Source: Alphaproteobacteria bacterium (GTDB lineage Bacteria > Pseudomonadota > Alphaproteobacteria > SHVP01). From it: DNA of 64,000 nucleotides. The DNA lies in NCBI GenBank assembly GCA_016869765.1, contig VGES01000020.1:1-64000 (forward strand), written 5' to 3'. Under the pieces are notes generated by a model. It had not been told where the DNA came from, did no database searches, and was given only the letters and a program-made list of their open reading frames with translations. A program made the translations under genes and the position numbers. Below are positions 1 to 7,710 of the stretch, piece after piece; the stretch's first letter is position 1, and the number at the start of each line of letters is the position of its first letter.

Positions 1-127
1 GGTGGCGCTCGGCGAACGCCGCCGCCCCTTTGGCCGCGGCCTCGATATCCCGGGCGAGTTCCGGACTGTCGGGTCCGGCATAGAGATCTCCGAGGTCCCA
101 ACGCGGCAATTGCTGTTCGCTATCCAT
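1..127 (-). CDS. pepF: M3 family oligoendopeptidase F, N-terminal fragment (cut by window edge)
   Basis: Only the first 42 codons are inside the window. They read MDSEQQLPRWDLGDLYAG..., which matches the characteristic N-terminus of M3-family oligoendopeptidases (a zinc metallopeptidase that cleaves short cytosolic peptides). The zinc-binding HExxH motif lies outside the window, so the identification rests on the N-terminus alone. The ATG (127-125) overlaps the end of the upstream thioesterase gene by 8 bases, so it is probably the last visible member of the epimerase-thioesterase-thioesterase-pepF transcription unit. Confidence 0.7.
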   Translation of the reverse strand, partial: MDSEQQLPRWDLGDLYAGPDSPELARDIEAAAKGAAAFAERH

Positions 128-575
128 CCTGACCCTCGCGCTTGAGGAGAAAATGCCCATGGGCGGCGGCGATCGGCCGTTCTCGATCGTCCTGCCAGGC
201 TTCGACACGGACGTTGGCGACGCGGCGGCCCTGCTTGTAGACGCGCCCCGTCGCGAGCACGTCGACAGGCCGGCCGGTGCGCAGGAAATCGAAGGACATG
301 TTCACGGTCACCGGAACGACCCCAGGCTCCGACTCCCAGAGCAAAAGGATGATCGCCGCGCTCTCCAGCAGCCCGCCGATGACGCCGCCGTGTAGCGCCG
401 GGATCAATGGATTGCCGATGAGCGCGTCGGCATAGCGCAGGCGGCAACGTGGGTGGCCGCTGTCATCCAGGTCGGCCGCGATGCCGGCAAACGCCGCATA
501 GGGCACTCCCGTGACGAGGTGTTGCGGGCGGTTCTCCCGGCGCGCGACTTCGACCCGCTCCCGCCAGGTCGTCAT
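120..575 (-). CDS. PaaI-type hotdog-fold thioesterase (second of a tandem pair)
   Basis: This 151-residue protein begins MTTWRERVEVARR and has the hotdog thioesterase core: an HGG motif in PALHGGVIGGLLESAA followed by a strand-rich second half (TVNMSFDFLRTG...GRVYKQGRRVANVRVEAW). PaaI-like enzymes hydrolyse acyl-CoA thioesters. The ORF track extends it upstream to 719, but the ATG at 575 overlaps the TGA of the preceding thioesterase (ATGA), which is the typical coupled start. It shares gene order with a second, diverged thioesterase and with pepF downstream. The substrate cannot be inferred. Confidence 0.85.
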   Translation of the reverse strand: MTTWRERVEVARRENRPQHLVTGVPYAAFAGIAADLDDSGHPRCRLRYADALIGNPLIPALHGGVIGGLLESAAIILLLWESEPGVVPVTVNMSFDFLRTGRPVDVLATGRVYKQGRRVANVRVEAWQDDRERPIAAAHGHFLLKREGQDG

Positions 576-1045
576 GTTCGGGTCCCCTGGGTCTTCACCC
601 AGGCGGGCAAGGAACTCGACTGCAGCATGAACGTCGCGAGCGAAGCGGCGACATCGTCGCCACCCTCCTGATACGCGCGGGCTCGCACGAAGGCGACCGA
701 GCGCGAGAGCCGGTAGCACGTGGCTTCCGCAAATACCGGCAACCTCGGCCGGGCCGGGCGAAGGTAGTCGATCCGCAGATCCAGCGTCGCGATCTGCATG
801 ACCTCGGTGACGCGGCTCATCACGGCCAACCCGCTGACGGTGTCCACGACGGTCGTCAGGACACCGCCATGGAGGACTCCTGTGCCAGGGTCGCCGACCA
901 AGTCGTCCCGCCAGTCGATCCTGGCGAGGGCGCGCCCGACATCGATCTCGGTCACTTTCAATCCGAGAACTCCGACGTGCGGAATCGCCTGGACGATCTG
1001 CTCCAGCAGTTCGCGGTCGAAAGCAGGGCGTTCAGCGCGCGACAA
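572..1045 (-). CDS. PaaI-type hotdog-fold thioesterase (first of a tandem pair)
   Basis: The product has 157 residues if the TTG at 1045 is used. The hotdog signature is GVLHGGVLTTVVDTVSGLA, then IATLDLRIDYLRPARP and a final strand pair. The family (DUF4442/PaaI-like) hydrolyses acyl-CoA thioesters, often phenylacetyl- or hydroxybenzoyl-CoA. The gene starts 3 bases after the epimerase stop and its stop overlaps the next thioesterase's ATG, so translation of the chain is probably coupled. The TTG start is the least certain point; no ATG lies in frame nearby. Two different thioesterases side by side suggests a heteromeric or duplicated function. Confidence 0.85.
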   Translation of the reverse strand: MSRAERPAFDRELLEQIVQAIPHVGVLGLKVTEIDVGRALARIDWRDDLVGDPGTGVLHGGVLTTVVDTVSGLAVMSRVTEVMQIATLDLRIDYLRPARPRLPVFAEATCYRLSRSVAFVRARAYQEGGDDVAASLATFMLQSSSLPAWVKTQGTRT

Positions 1046-1048
1046 CGG

Positions 1049-2017
1049 TCATCCGTGGTAGGCGCGGAACCACTCGACAAAACGCGGCACGCCGATATCG
1101 ATCGAGGTCCGTGGATGGAAGCCGAGGTCGCGCTCCGCGGCGGAGATATCGGCGAATGTCTCGTGCACGTCTCCGGGTTGCATCTCGTCGAGTACGATTT
1201 CCGCCTTCCGGCCGAGCGTTTCTTCGATCAGCTGGATCAACCGCGGTACCGGCTCCGCTCTGTGGTTGCCGAGGTTGTAAATCCGGCAGGGCGCCGCGTT
1301 GCCCTGAGACGGACGATCGAGCGCCGCCAGAACACCCTGAACGATATCGTCGATGTAGGTGAAGTCGCGCTTCATTGCGCCGCGATTGAACAGGCGGATC
1401 GGCTCGCCCCGGCTGATCGCGCGCGTGAAGATGTATAGCGCCATGTCCGGGCGACCCCAGGGACCATAGACCGTAAAGAAGCGCAATCCGACCTGCGGGA
1501 TCTTGAACAGGTGGCCGTACGCGTAGCTGATGAGTTCGTCCGATCGTTTGGTGGCGGCATAGAGTGAAATCGGCGTATCGACCGGATCGTCGATCGAGAA
1601 CGGCAGTTTCGTGTTGGCTCCGTACACCGAACTCGAACTCGCATAGACGAGATGCTCGAAGGCCGGCAGCCGGCGCGCGGCCTCGAGAATCTGAACGTGG
1701 CCGGTCAGGTTTGCTTCGACGTAGGCCAACGGGTCTTGCAGCGAATATCGCACCCCCGCTTGGGCCGCGAGGTGGACGATCCGGCGGACGCCCTTGAACG
1801 CCGCCAGGGTTTCAACGAGGTCCCGGTCGGCGATGTTCTTGCGGATGAAGGTGAAGGCCTTCTCGGCCGCGAGACGGGCGACCCGCGCCTCTTTGAGCTT
1901 GACGTCATAGTAGCTTGACAGATTGTCGAGCCCGATCACCTGCTCGCCGCGGGCGAGCAGCGCGGCGCTGACGTGATAGCCGATGAAACCGGCGGCTCCG
2001 GTCACCACAACGGGCAT
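1049..2017 (-). CDS. NAD-dependent epimerase, UDP-glucuronate 4-epimerase type
   Basis: Extended SDR of 322 residues from the ATG at 2017. The Rossmann motif TGAAGFIGYHV is at the very N-terminus, which is why this start is preferred over the track's 2149. The catalytic YxxxK is in SLYAATKRSDELI. The segment VGLRFFTVYGPWGRPDMALYIFT is typical of UDP-glucuronate/UDP-glucose 4-epimerases (LpsL/CapI group) that supply UDP-galacturonate for surface polysaccharides. The enzyme is cytosolic and uses bound NAD. It heads a minus-strand unit with two thioesterases and pepF, which have no obvious polysaccharide role. It is divergent from the oxidoreductase gene with about 170 bases between. Confidence 0.9.
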   Translation of the reverse strand: MPVVVTGAAGFIGYHVSAALLARGEQVIGLDNLSSYYDVKLKEARVARLAAEKAFTFIRKNIADRDLVETLAAFKGVRRIVHLAAQAGVRYSLQDPLAYVEANLTGHVQILEAARRLPAFEHLVYASSSSVYGANTKLPFSIDDPVDTPISLYAATKRSDELISYAYGHLFKIPQVGLRFFTVYGPWGRPDMALYIFTRAISRGEPIRLFNRGAMKRDFTYIDDIVQGVLAALDRPSQGNAAPCRIYNLGNHRAEPVPRLIQLIEETLGRKAEIVLDEMQPGDVHETFADISAAERDLGFHPRTSIDIGVPRFVEWFRAYHG

Positions 2018-2185
2018 CTGACGCGTTTCCTCGCTTTGCGGGCGCAAGATAGACGGGGCCCCGCGCCGAATCACGAAGGTTTTTTCTCGCCCCTTTGGGG
2101 TGGCAGAGTTCGTCTTGAGACCCGACAATCGCACCTTGATCCCCGGCACAACACCCCCAACCTCTGGGGCGATGGGAATCTCCGG

Positions 2186-5100
2186 ATGACGCGATCCGCG
2201 GTAACCTTGGATGACAAGTACGCGCTCGAGTCCGGGCGGGTGTTCCTCACCGGGACCCAGGCCCTGGTGCGCTTACCCCTGATGCAGCGCCAGCGTGACC
2301 TCGAGCAGGGCCGCAACACGGCGGCTTTCATCTCGGGCTACCGCGGCTCGCCGCTCGGGAGCTACGACCAAGCGCTGTGGCGCGCCGAATCGTTCCTCAA
2401 GTCGAACCACGTTCGCTTTCAGCCCGGGATCAACGAGGAGTTGGCCGCGACGGCCGTCTGGGGCTCGCAGCAGGTGCACCTCTTTCCCGGTGCGCGCTAC
2501 GACGGTGTTTTCGGAATTTGGTACGGCAAGGGGCCCGGCCTCGATCGCGCGATGGACGCGATGAAACATGCCAACGGTGCCGGCACCTCGCCCTGGGGTG
2601 GCGTGCTGGCGATCGCGGGCGACGATCACAATGCAAGTTCCTCCACGATCGCCCATGCCAGTGGGCTCAACTTCGTGGCGGCCGGCGTCCCCGTCCTCAA
2701 CCCGGCGGGCGTCCAGGATTACCTGGATTTCGGGTTGACCGGCTTTGCCATGTCGCGCTTCGCGGGGCTTTGGGTCGGGTTCACCGCAATTGCCGAAACC
2801 GTGGAGAGTTCTGCGAGTGTTTTCGTCGATCCCGACCGATTGACGATCCGACGACCCGACGACGCGGTCATGCCCGCGGACGGTCTCAACATACGCTGGC
2901 CCGATACACCGCTGCAGCAGGAAGCAAGGCTGCACGACTTCAAACTGCCGGCCGCACTCGCATTCGCCCGTGCCAACCCCTTTGATCACCTGATCATCGA
3001 CTCGCCACAGCCCCGCCTCCTGGTGGTCGCGACCGGCAAGGCCTATCTCGACGTTCGCCAGGCGTTCGACAACCTCGGCCTCGGTCCTGCCGACGCCGCA
3101 CGCCTCGGGGTGCGTCTCTACAAGGTGGGCCTCGCTTGGCCGATGGAAGCCCATGGTCTCATCGCCGCCGCGACCGGCTGCGAGGAGGTGCTCGTCGTCG
3201 AGGAGAAGCGATCGCTTCTCGAGGACCAGATCAAAGCGGCGCTCTACGCTTTTCCCGCCGATCGACGCCCGCGGATTATCGGCAAGTTCGACGAGAGTGG
3301 CCGGCGCGTACTCTGCACGGCTGGCGTCCTGTCTCCCGGGCAGGTGGCCCGTCTCATCGTGGGTCGCATCGGTCGGTATGCTGCCGGGCCTCAGCTGCTC
3401 GATCGCATCGCCTACCTCGACGCCAAGGAACATACCCAGGCCCTGCGCCCCGCCCCGACGACCCGCATTCCCTATTTCTGCTCGGGCTGTCCGCACAACA
3501 CCTCGACCAACGTCCCGCCCGGAAGCCAGGCCTTTGCCGGCATCGGGTGTCACTACATGGCGATCTGGATGGGGGGCCGGCGGACCGCGACGTTCACCCA
3601 AATGGGGGGCGAAGGCGCGACTTGGGTCGGTCAGGCTCCGTTCACCGCGACGTCTCACGTCTTCCAAAACCTGGGCGACGGCACCTACACGCATTCGGGC
3701 AGCCTCGCGATCCGTCAGGCCGTGGCGGCCGGCGTCAACATCACGTACAAGATTCTATTCAACGACGCGGTCGCGATGACGGGCGGACAGGCGGTCGACG
3801 GCGAACTCACGGTCGCCAAGGTCGCGCGGCAGGTGGCTGCTGAAGGCGTGTCGCGCATCGTCGTGCTCAGCGAAGAACCGGCTCGGCACAGCCCGGTGCA
3901 GTTGCCGTCGGGAACCCTCATCGCCCATCGCGACGAACTCGACGCGGTGCAACGCGACCTCCGCAGCGTCCAGGGCACGTCGGTGCTGATCTACGACCAG
4001 ACTTGCGCCGCGGAGAAGCGGCGCCGGCGCAGGCGGGGGCGCTATCCTGACCCGCCGCAACGGATCTTCATCAACAGCCTCGTTTGCGAAGGCTGCGGCG
4101 ATTGTTCGGTGCAATCGAACTGCCTGTCGGTGGTCCCGGTCGAAACCGAGTTCGGGCGCAAACGCACGATCGATCAAGGGTCGTGCAACAAAGACTATTC
4201 CTGCGTCAAGGGATTCTGTCCGAGTTTCGTCACCGTGCACGGCGGGTCGCCGCGTCGAAAGACAAATGTATTTCCCGCCTGGGACGCCATCGCCTCCACC
4301 TTGACGGCCCCCCGCCAGCCCCGACTCGATGAGCCCTACGGCATCCTCATCGCCGGGATCGGTGGCACCGGCGTCATCACCTTGGGCGCGCTGCTCGGGA
4401 TGGCCGCGCACATCGACGGCAAGGGTGTCACCGTGCTCGATCAGTCGGGGATCGCGCAAAAGGGGGGTGCGGTCACCAGCCACGTTCGTATCGCCGAGGA
4501 GCCCAATCGTCTTCATGCCGTGCGCATCGATGTGGGTGGTGCGCGCCTGTTGCTGGGCGCCGACCTCGTCGTCGCGGCGGCCGCCGACAACGTTCTCACA
4601 ATCGACAAGGGGCGGGCGCACTTGGTCGTCAGCGACCACGAGACGCCTACGGCGGAGCTCACGCACAATCCAGACGCCGACGTGAAAGCCGAGGCCCTGC
4701 GGCAGCGGTTGATCGATGCAGGCGGGCCCGAGCGAACCCTGTTTGTCGATGCCGGAACGATCGCCACGGCAATGTTCGGCGACTCGATCAGTGCCAATCT
4801 GTTTCTCCTCGGCTTTGCCTGCCAGCGCGGCCTCGTGCCCATCGCCACCGTGGCGCTCGAGCGCGCGATCGCGCTCAATGCCGTGGCCGTGGAGGAGAAT
4901 CAGCGTGCCTTCGCCTACGGCCGCGTCGCCGCTGAGCGCCCGGATCTGGTCGCGAACCTCGTGACACCTCGCGATAGGCCCGCGACCGGTCTCGATTCGT
5001 TGATCGCGAGTCGTGCTGCGGATTTGACCGCCTACCAAGACCAGCGCTGGGGCGATCACTATCGTCGGATAGTCGAGCAAGCTCGACTGGCAGAGACGAG

Positions 5101-5647
5101 AATCGGGCGCGATGGATTTGCCTCAGCTGTCGCGCGCTACGCCTATAAGCTGATGGCCTACAAGGACGAATACGAGGTGGCGCGACTGTTCACCGACGGG
5201 CGATTTGCCGAAGCGATTCGCCAGGCGTTCGAGGGTGACGTCCGGCTCGATTTTCATCTTGCACCACCACTGATGGCGCCACGCGATCCCCGCACGGGAA
5301 AACTCGAGAAACGTCGTTTCGGCCCCCTGGTGATGCTGCTGTTCCGGCTGCTCGCAGCGCTCCGTTTCTTACGCGGCACACCGTTCGATGTGTTCGGCTA
5401 CCTTCCGGAACGACGACGCGAGCGTCGCCTGATCGAGGAGTACGGGCGCACGATCGAGGAGTTGACCGCGGGCCTGAATGCCGAAAATCACGACCTTGCA
5501 GTGAAAATTGCCAGCTTGCCGGAGGAAATTCGCGGTTTTGGCGAGATCAAAGACGCAGCGATCCATCGCAGCAAAGCGCAGGAGGGAGACCTGATGTTCC
5601 GTTTTCGATCGACGACGAAAGAAGTCCAACCAGGAGCCCCAGCATGA
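2186..5647 (+). CDS. Single-chain indolepyruvate ferredoxin oxidoreductase (IorA-IorB fusion type)
   Basis: A 1153-residue 2-oxoacid:ferredoxin oxidoreductase. The N-terminal pyrimidine-domain region has FISGYRGSPLGSYD. A TPP-binding half begins near residue 430 with CSGCPHNTSTNVP and GIGCHYMAIWM. A cysteine-rich insert near 625-665 (LVCEGCGDCSVQSNC...CSCVKGFCP-like spacing) can hold an iron-sulfur cluster. The C-terminal gamma-type domain starts near 720 with GIGGTGVITLGALLGMAA. The family oxidatively decarboxylates arylpyruvates to aryl-acetyl-CoA. Archaeal forms are split into two subunits; here everything is in one chain, as in many proteobacteria. I chose the ATG at 2186 because the upstream 71 codons of the track ORF overlap the epimerase and look non-native. 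The stop overlaps the next gene (ATGA). Confidence 0.93.
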   Translation: MTRSAVTLDDKYALESGRVFLTGTQALVRLPLMQRQRDLEQGRNTAAFISGYRGSPLGSYDQALWRAESFLKSNHVRFQPGINEELAATAVWGSQQVHLFPGARYDGVFGIWYGKGPGLDRAMDAMKHANGAGTSPWGGVLAIAGDDHNASSSTIAHASGLNFVAAGVPVLNPAGVQDYLDFGLTGFAMSRFAGLWVGFTAIAETVESSASVFVDPDRLTIRRPDDAVMPADGLNIRWPDTPLQQEARLHDFKLPAALAFARANPFDHLIIDSPQPRLLVVATGKAYLDVRQAFDNLGLGPADAARLGVRLYKVGLAWPMEAHGLIAAATGCEEVLVVEEKRSLLEDQIKAALYAFPADRRPRIIGKFDESGRRVLCTAGVLSPGQVARLIVGRIGRYAAGPQLLDRIAYLDAKEHTQALRPAPTTRIPYFCSGCPHNTSTNVPPGSQAFAGIGCHYMAIWMGGRRTATFTQMGGEGATWVGQAPFTATSHVFQNLGDGTYTHSGSLAIRQAVAAGVNITYKILFNDAVAMTGGQAVDGELTVAKVARQVAAEGVSRIVVLSEEPARHSPVQLPSGTLIAHRDELDAVQRDLRSVQGTSVLIYDQTCAAEKRRRRRRGRYPDPPQRIFINSLVCEGCGDCSVQSNCLSVVPVETEFGRKRTIDQGSCNKDYSCVKGFCPSFVTVHGGSPRRKTNVFPAWDAIASTLTAPRQPRLDEPYGILIAGIGGTGVITLGALLGMAAHIDGKGVTVLDQSGIAQKGGAVTSHVRIAEEPNRLHAVRIDVGGARLLLGADLVVAAAADNVLTIDKGRAHLVVSDHETPTAELTHNPDADVKAEALRQRLIDAGGPERTLFVDAGTIATAMFGDSISANLFLLGFACQRGLVPIATVALERAIALNAVAVEENQRAFAYGRVAAERPDLVANLVTPRDRPATGLDSLIASRAADLTAYQDQRWGDHYRRIVEQARLAETRIGRDGFASAVARYAYKLMAYKDEYEVARLFTDGRFAEAIRQAFEGDVRLDFHLAPPLMAPRDPRTGKLEKRRFGPLVMLLFRLLAALRFLRGTPFDVFGYLPERRRERRLIEEYGRTIEELTAGLNAENHDLAVKIASLPEEIRGFGEIKDAAIHRSKAQEGDLMFRFRSTTKEVQPGAPA

Positions 5648-6360
5648 CGTCCTCCTGTGTCGTCCTAGGGGTCGGCCCCGGAACCGGCGGCGCCGTCGCC
5701 CGACGCTTCGCTAAAGCGGGTATGGCGATAGCGCTAGGGGCGCGTCGAACCGAAAGTATTGCCGCCGTGGCACGCGAGATCGCCGTAACCGGTGGGAACG
5801 CCCTACCGGTAGCGACCGATGCGACCAGCGAATCGGACGTCGCCCGATTGGTCGATCGAGCCGAGCGGGAGTTCGGACCCATCGCCGTTGCGGTCTACAA
5901 CGCCAGCGGCCGAGCCGTGAAAAGCATCCTCGAATTGACCGCCGCCGAGGTGACGGAAGCCTGGCAACGCTCGTGTTTCGGTGCATTTCTTTTCGGGCGC
6001 GAGGTGGCCCGTCGCATGGTGGAACGCGGCGAGGGCACGATCATCTTCACCGGCGCAACGGCCGGCGCTCGCGGCGGCAAGAACTTTGCCGCCTTCGCGA
6101 TAGGCAAGTTCGGCCTGCGGGCCTTGGCCCAGAGCATGGCCCGCGAACTCGGGCCGCGCGGGATCCACGTCGCCTACGCCAACATCGATGGTCCGATTCT
6201 GACGCCGACCCCTCACGCTCAGGCACTGGCCAAGGAACGGGCACCCGATGCGCTACTCCATCCGGACGCAATCGCCGAGGCCTATTTTCAGCTCCACCGC
6301 CAGCACCGCAGTGCCTGGACGCAGGAGCTCGACCTGCGGCCGTGGGCCGAGAAGTTCTGA
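5644..6360 (+). CDS. Atypical short-chain dehydrogenase/reductase, catalytic Tyr replaced by Phe
   Basis: A 238-residue Rossmann protein with the cofactor loop GVGPGTGGA at residues 9-17 and a helix-strand pattern typical of classical SDRs. At the active site it reads NFAAFAIGKFGLRALAQ: the Lys (155) is present but the position of the catalytic Tyr (151) is Phe, and position 138 is Ala rather than Ser. A subset of SDRs shares this FAAF-K pattern, so the change is probably ancestral rather than a sequencing error, and classical oxidoreductase chemistry is doubtful. It overlaps the oxidoreductase gene by 4 bases, pointing to co-translation and a shared pathway. Confidence 0.85.
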   Translation: MTSSCVVLGVGPGTGGAVARRFAKAGMAIALGARRTESIAAVAREIAVTGGNALPVATDATSESDVARLVDRAEREFGPIAVAVYNASGRAVKSILELTAAEVTEAWQRSCFGAFLFGREVARRMVERGEGTIIFTGATAGARGGKNFAAFAIGKFGLRALAQSMARELGPRGIHVAYANIDGPILTPTPHAQALAKERAPDALLHPDAIAEAYFQLHRQHRSAWTQELDLRPWAEKF

Positions 6361-6367
6361 GGCCACC

Positions 6368-6814
6368 ATGGAAATCAAGGAACTCGGCCACGTCGTGCTC
6401 TACGTCCGGGACTTGGAACGATCGCGGCGCTTCTACGGGGAAACGCTGGGGTGGCAGGAGGTCGGCCGGTTCGGCGGAATCGGCGTTGCGTTCTCCACGG
6501 GACGAACCCACCACGAGCTGCTGCTGCTCGAGGTCGGCGTGGACGCCACGCCCATCCCCAAAGGTCGTCGGGTCGGCATGTATCACGTCGGGCTCAAGAT
6601 CGGTGATCATGACGACGACCTGCGAGCAGCCCACCGCGAGTTGCAGGCAGCCGGCGTCCCGATCGTCGGGACCGCCGATCACGTCGTCACCCACAGCCTC
6701 TACATCGCCGATCCGGACGGCAACGAGATCGAACTCTACATCGACGTGGAGCCCGCGATCTGGCGCGAACGCCCGGAAGCGATCCTTTCACCACCGCGAC
6801 CGCTTCGTCTTTAG
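6368..6814 (+). CDS. VOC family (glyoxalase/dioxygenase fold) protein
   Basis: This 148-residue protein starts MEIKELGHVVLYVRDLERSRRFYGETLGW, the standard opening of vicinal-oxygen-chelate proteins. Likely metal ligands are His8, the His in MYHVGLKIGD, the His in THSLYIADPDG and the Glu in NEIELYID. Members include glyoxalase I, extradiol dioxygenases and epimerases, so the reaction is open. The ATG at 6368 is only 7 bases after the SDR stop, making it the third gene of the oxidoreductase-SDR-VOC unit. The track start at 6248 lies inside the SDR gene and is rejected. Confidence 0.85.
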   Translation: MEIKELGHVVLYVRDLERSRRFYGETLGWQEVGRFGGIGVAFSTGRTHHELLLLEVGVDATPIPKGRRVGMYHVGLKIGDHDDDLRAAHRELQAAGVPIVGTADHVVTHSLYIADPDGNEIELYIDVEPAIWRERPEAILSPPRPLRL

Positions 6815-6816
6815 CC

Positions 6817-7035
6817 TCAAACCTGGTCGTCGTAACCGCGTCGGGCGCTAAAGAACACGAGGGCCATGAGGCCGATTCCGAGACCGGTGGCGAAGAAGAC
6901 CCCCAACCCGAGCGCAATCCAGCCGTGCGCGCTGATCGCCACGCCCTCGAGGCCCGTCCAGATCACGACGGCGAAGATGACGGTGCCGACGAGCATCGCC
7001 ATCAGGGCACCCACCAGGAGGACCCGCCGCAGCAC
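6817..7035 (-). CDS. Small two-helix membrane protein, unknown function
   Basis: This is a 72-residue protein with two hydrophobic segments, about residues 4-26 (VLLVGALMAMLVGTVIFAVV) and 39-62 (GWIALGLGVFFATGLGIGLMAL), and a short polar tail RRGYDDQV. I recognise no named family. It ends a minus-strand run: N-formylglutamate amidohydrolase, DUF1244, GapR, then this gene, which starts 2 bases after the gapR stop. Close spacing and clean hydrophobic periodicity support it being real. It converges on the VOC gene, whose stop is 2 bases away. Confidence 0.7.
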   Translation of the reverse strand: MLRRVLLVGALMAMLVGTVIFAVVIWTGLEGVAISAHGWIALGLGVFFATGLGIGLMALVFFSARRGYDDQV

Positions 7036-7037
7036 GA

Positions 7038-7280
7038 TCAGGCCATTCCGAGGGCGCTCTTGTAGATGTCGAGCAGGGCCTCCTGCTCGTCGTACTCGGC
7101 CTTGTCCATCTTCCTCATGCGAACGAGTTGACGAACGATCTTGGGCTCGAAGCCCGTGCCCTTGAGTTCGGCGTAAACCTCGCGGATATCGCCCGTCAGG
7201 GCGGCCTTTTCCTCTTCGAGGCGTTCGATTCGCTCGATGAAAGAACGCAATTGATCAGCAGCAATCGTGCCCTTGGCCAT
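7038..7280 (-). CDS. gapR: GapR family DNA-binding protein (DUF2312)
   Basis: An 80-residue protein with the DUF2312 signature: AADQLRSFIERIERLEEEKAALTGDIREVYAELKGTGFEPKIVRQLVRMRKMD. In Caulobacter GapR forms a coiled-coil tetramer that clamps overtwisted DNA ahead of replication and transcription forks and stimulates topoisomerases. The long N-terminal helix and the basic RQLVRMRK patch seen here are the dimerisation and DNA-contact regions of that family. It is nearly restricted to Alphaproteobacteria, which supports the taxonomic reading. It lies between DUF1244 and a small membrane protein on the same strand. Confidence 0.9.
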   Translation of the reverse strand: MAKGTIAADQLRSFIERIERLEEEKAALTGDIREVYAELKGTGFEPKIVRQLVRMRKMDKAEYDEQEALLDIYKSALGMA

Positions 7281-7328
7281 GCCAAAAGCCTCCCGGTTCG
7301 TGTTGGTGGCGCGTCGCGCGGTGGACGG

Positions 7329-7643
7329 CTAGGCCTTCTTCGCCTCGGCCGCCTGGTGTCTGGCAAAGGCCGCCAGCTGGTCGGCCGTCGCCTCGGTCTG
7401 AAACTTGTGCTTCCAGTCGGCGTAGGGCATGCCGTAGATGCGCTCGCGCGCCTGTTCGTAGTCGATCGCGAGGCCGCGTTCTTCCGCCGCCGCGCGATAC
7501 CACTTCGCGAGGCAATTGCGGCAGAAGTCCGCTGTCTGCATCAAGACAATGTTCTGCACTTCGGGATGGTCGCGAAGGTGCTGGACCAAACGGCGGAATG
7601 CCGCCGCCTCGAGTTCGGTTTGGGTCTTCTGATCGGTGGCCAT
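7329..7643 (-). CDS. DUF1244 family protein
   Basis: The product has 104 residues from the ATG at 7643. It contains the DUF1244 core, with a Cys-containing stretch QTADFCRNCLAKWYRAAAEERG and IYGMPYADWKHKFQ. The function of the family is unknown; the CRNC pair could bind a metal, but this is inference. The track start at 7877 runs back into the amidohydrolase gene in a different frame and is rejected. It is the second gene of the amidohydrolase-DUF1244-gapR run, separated from gapR by 48 bases. Confidence 0.88.
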   Translation of the reverse strand: MATDQKTQTELEAAAFRRLVQHLRDHPEVQNIVLMQTADFCRNCLAKWYRAAAEERGLAIDYEQARERIYGMPYADWKHKFQTEATADQLAAFARHQAAEAKKA

Positions 7644-7710
7644 GCTCGCCCTCCGTTTAGGACTGGAAATATTGGCCGGGGCTCCAAAACAAGCAAGGGC
7701 CGTGGCGAGG

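Noticed and set aside
2273-5080. Two long minus-strand ORFs (473 and 441 residues) under the indolepyruvate oxidoreductase gene
   Set aside because: They are antisense to a strongly conserved coding sequence and lack homologous motifs or start signals.
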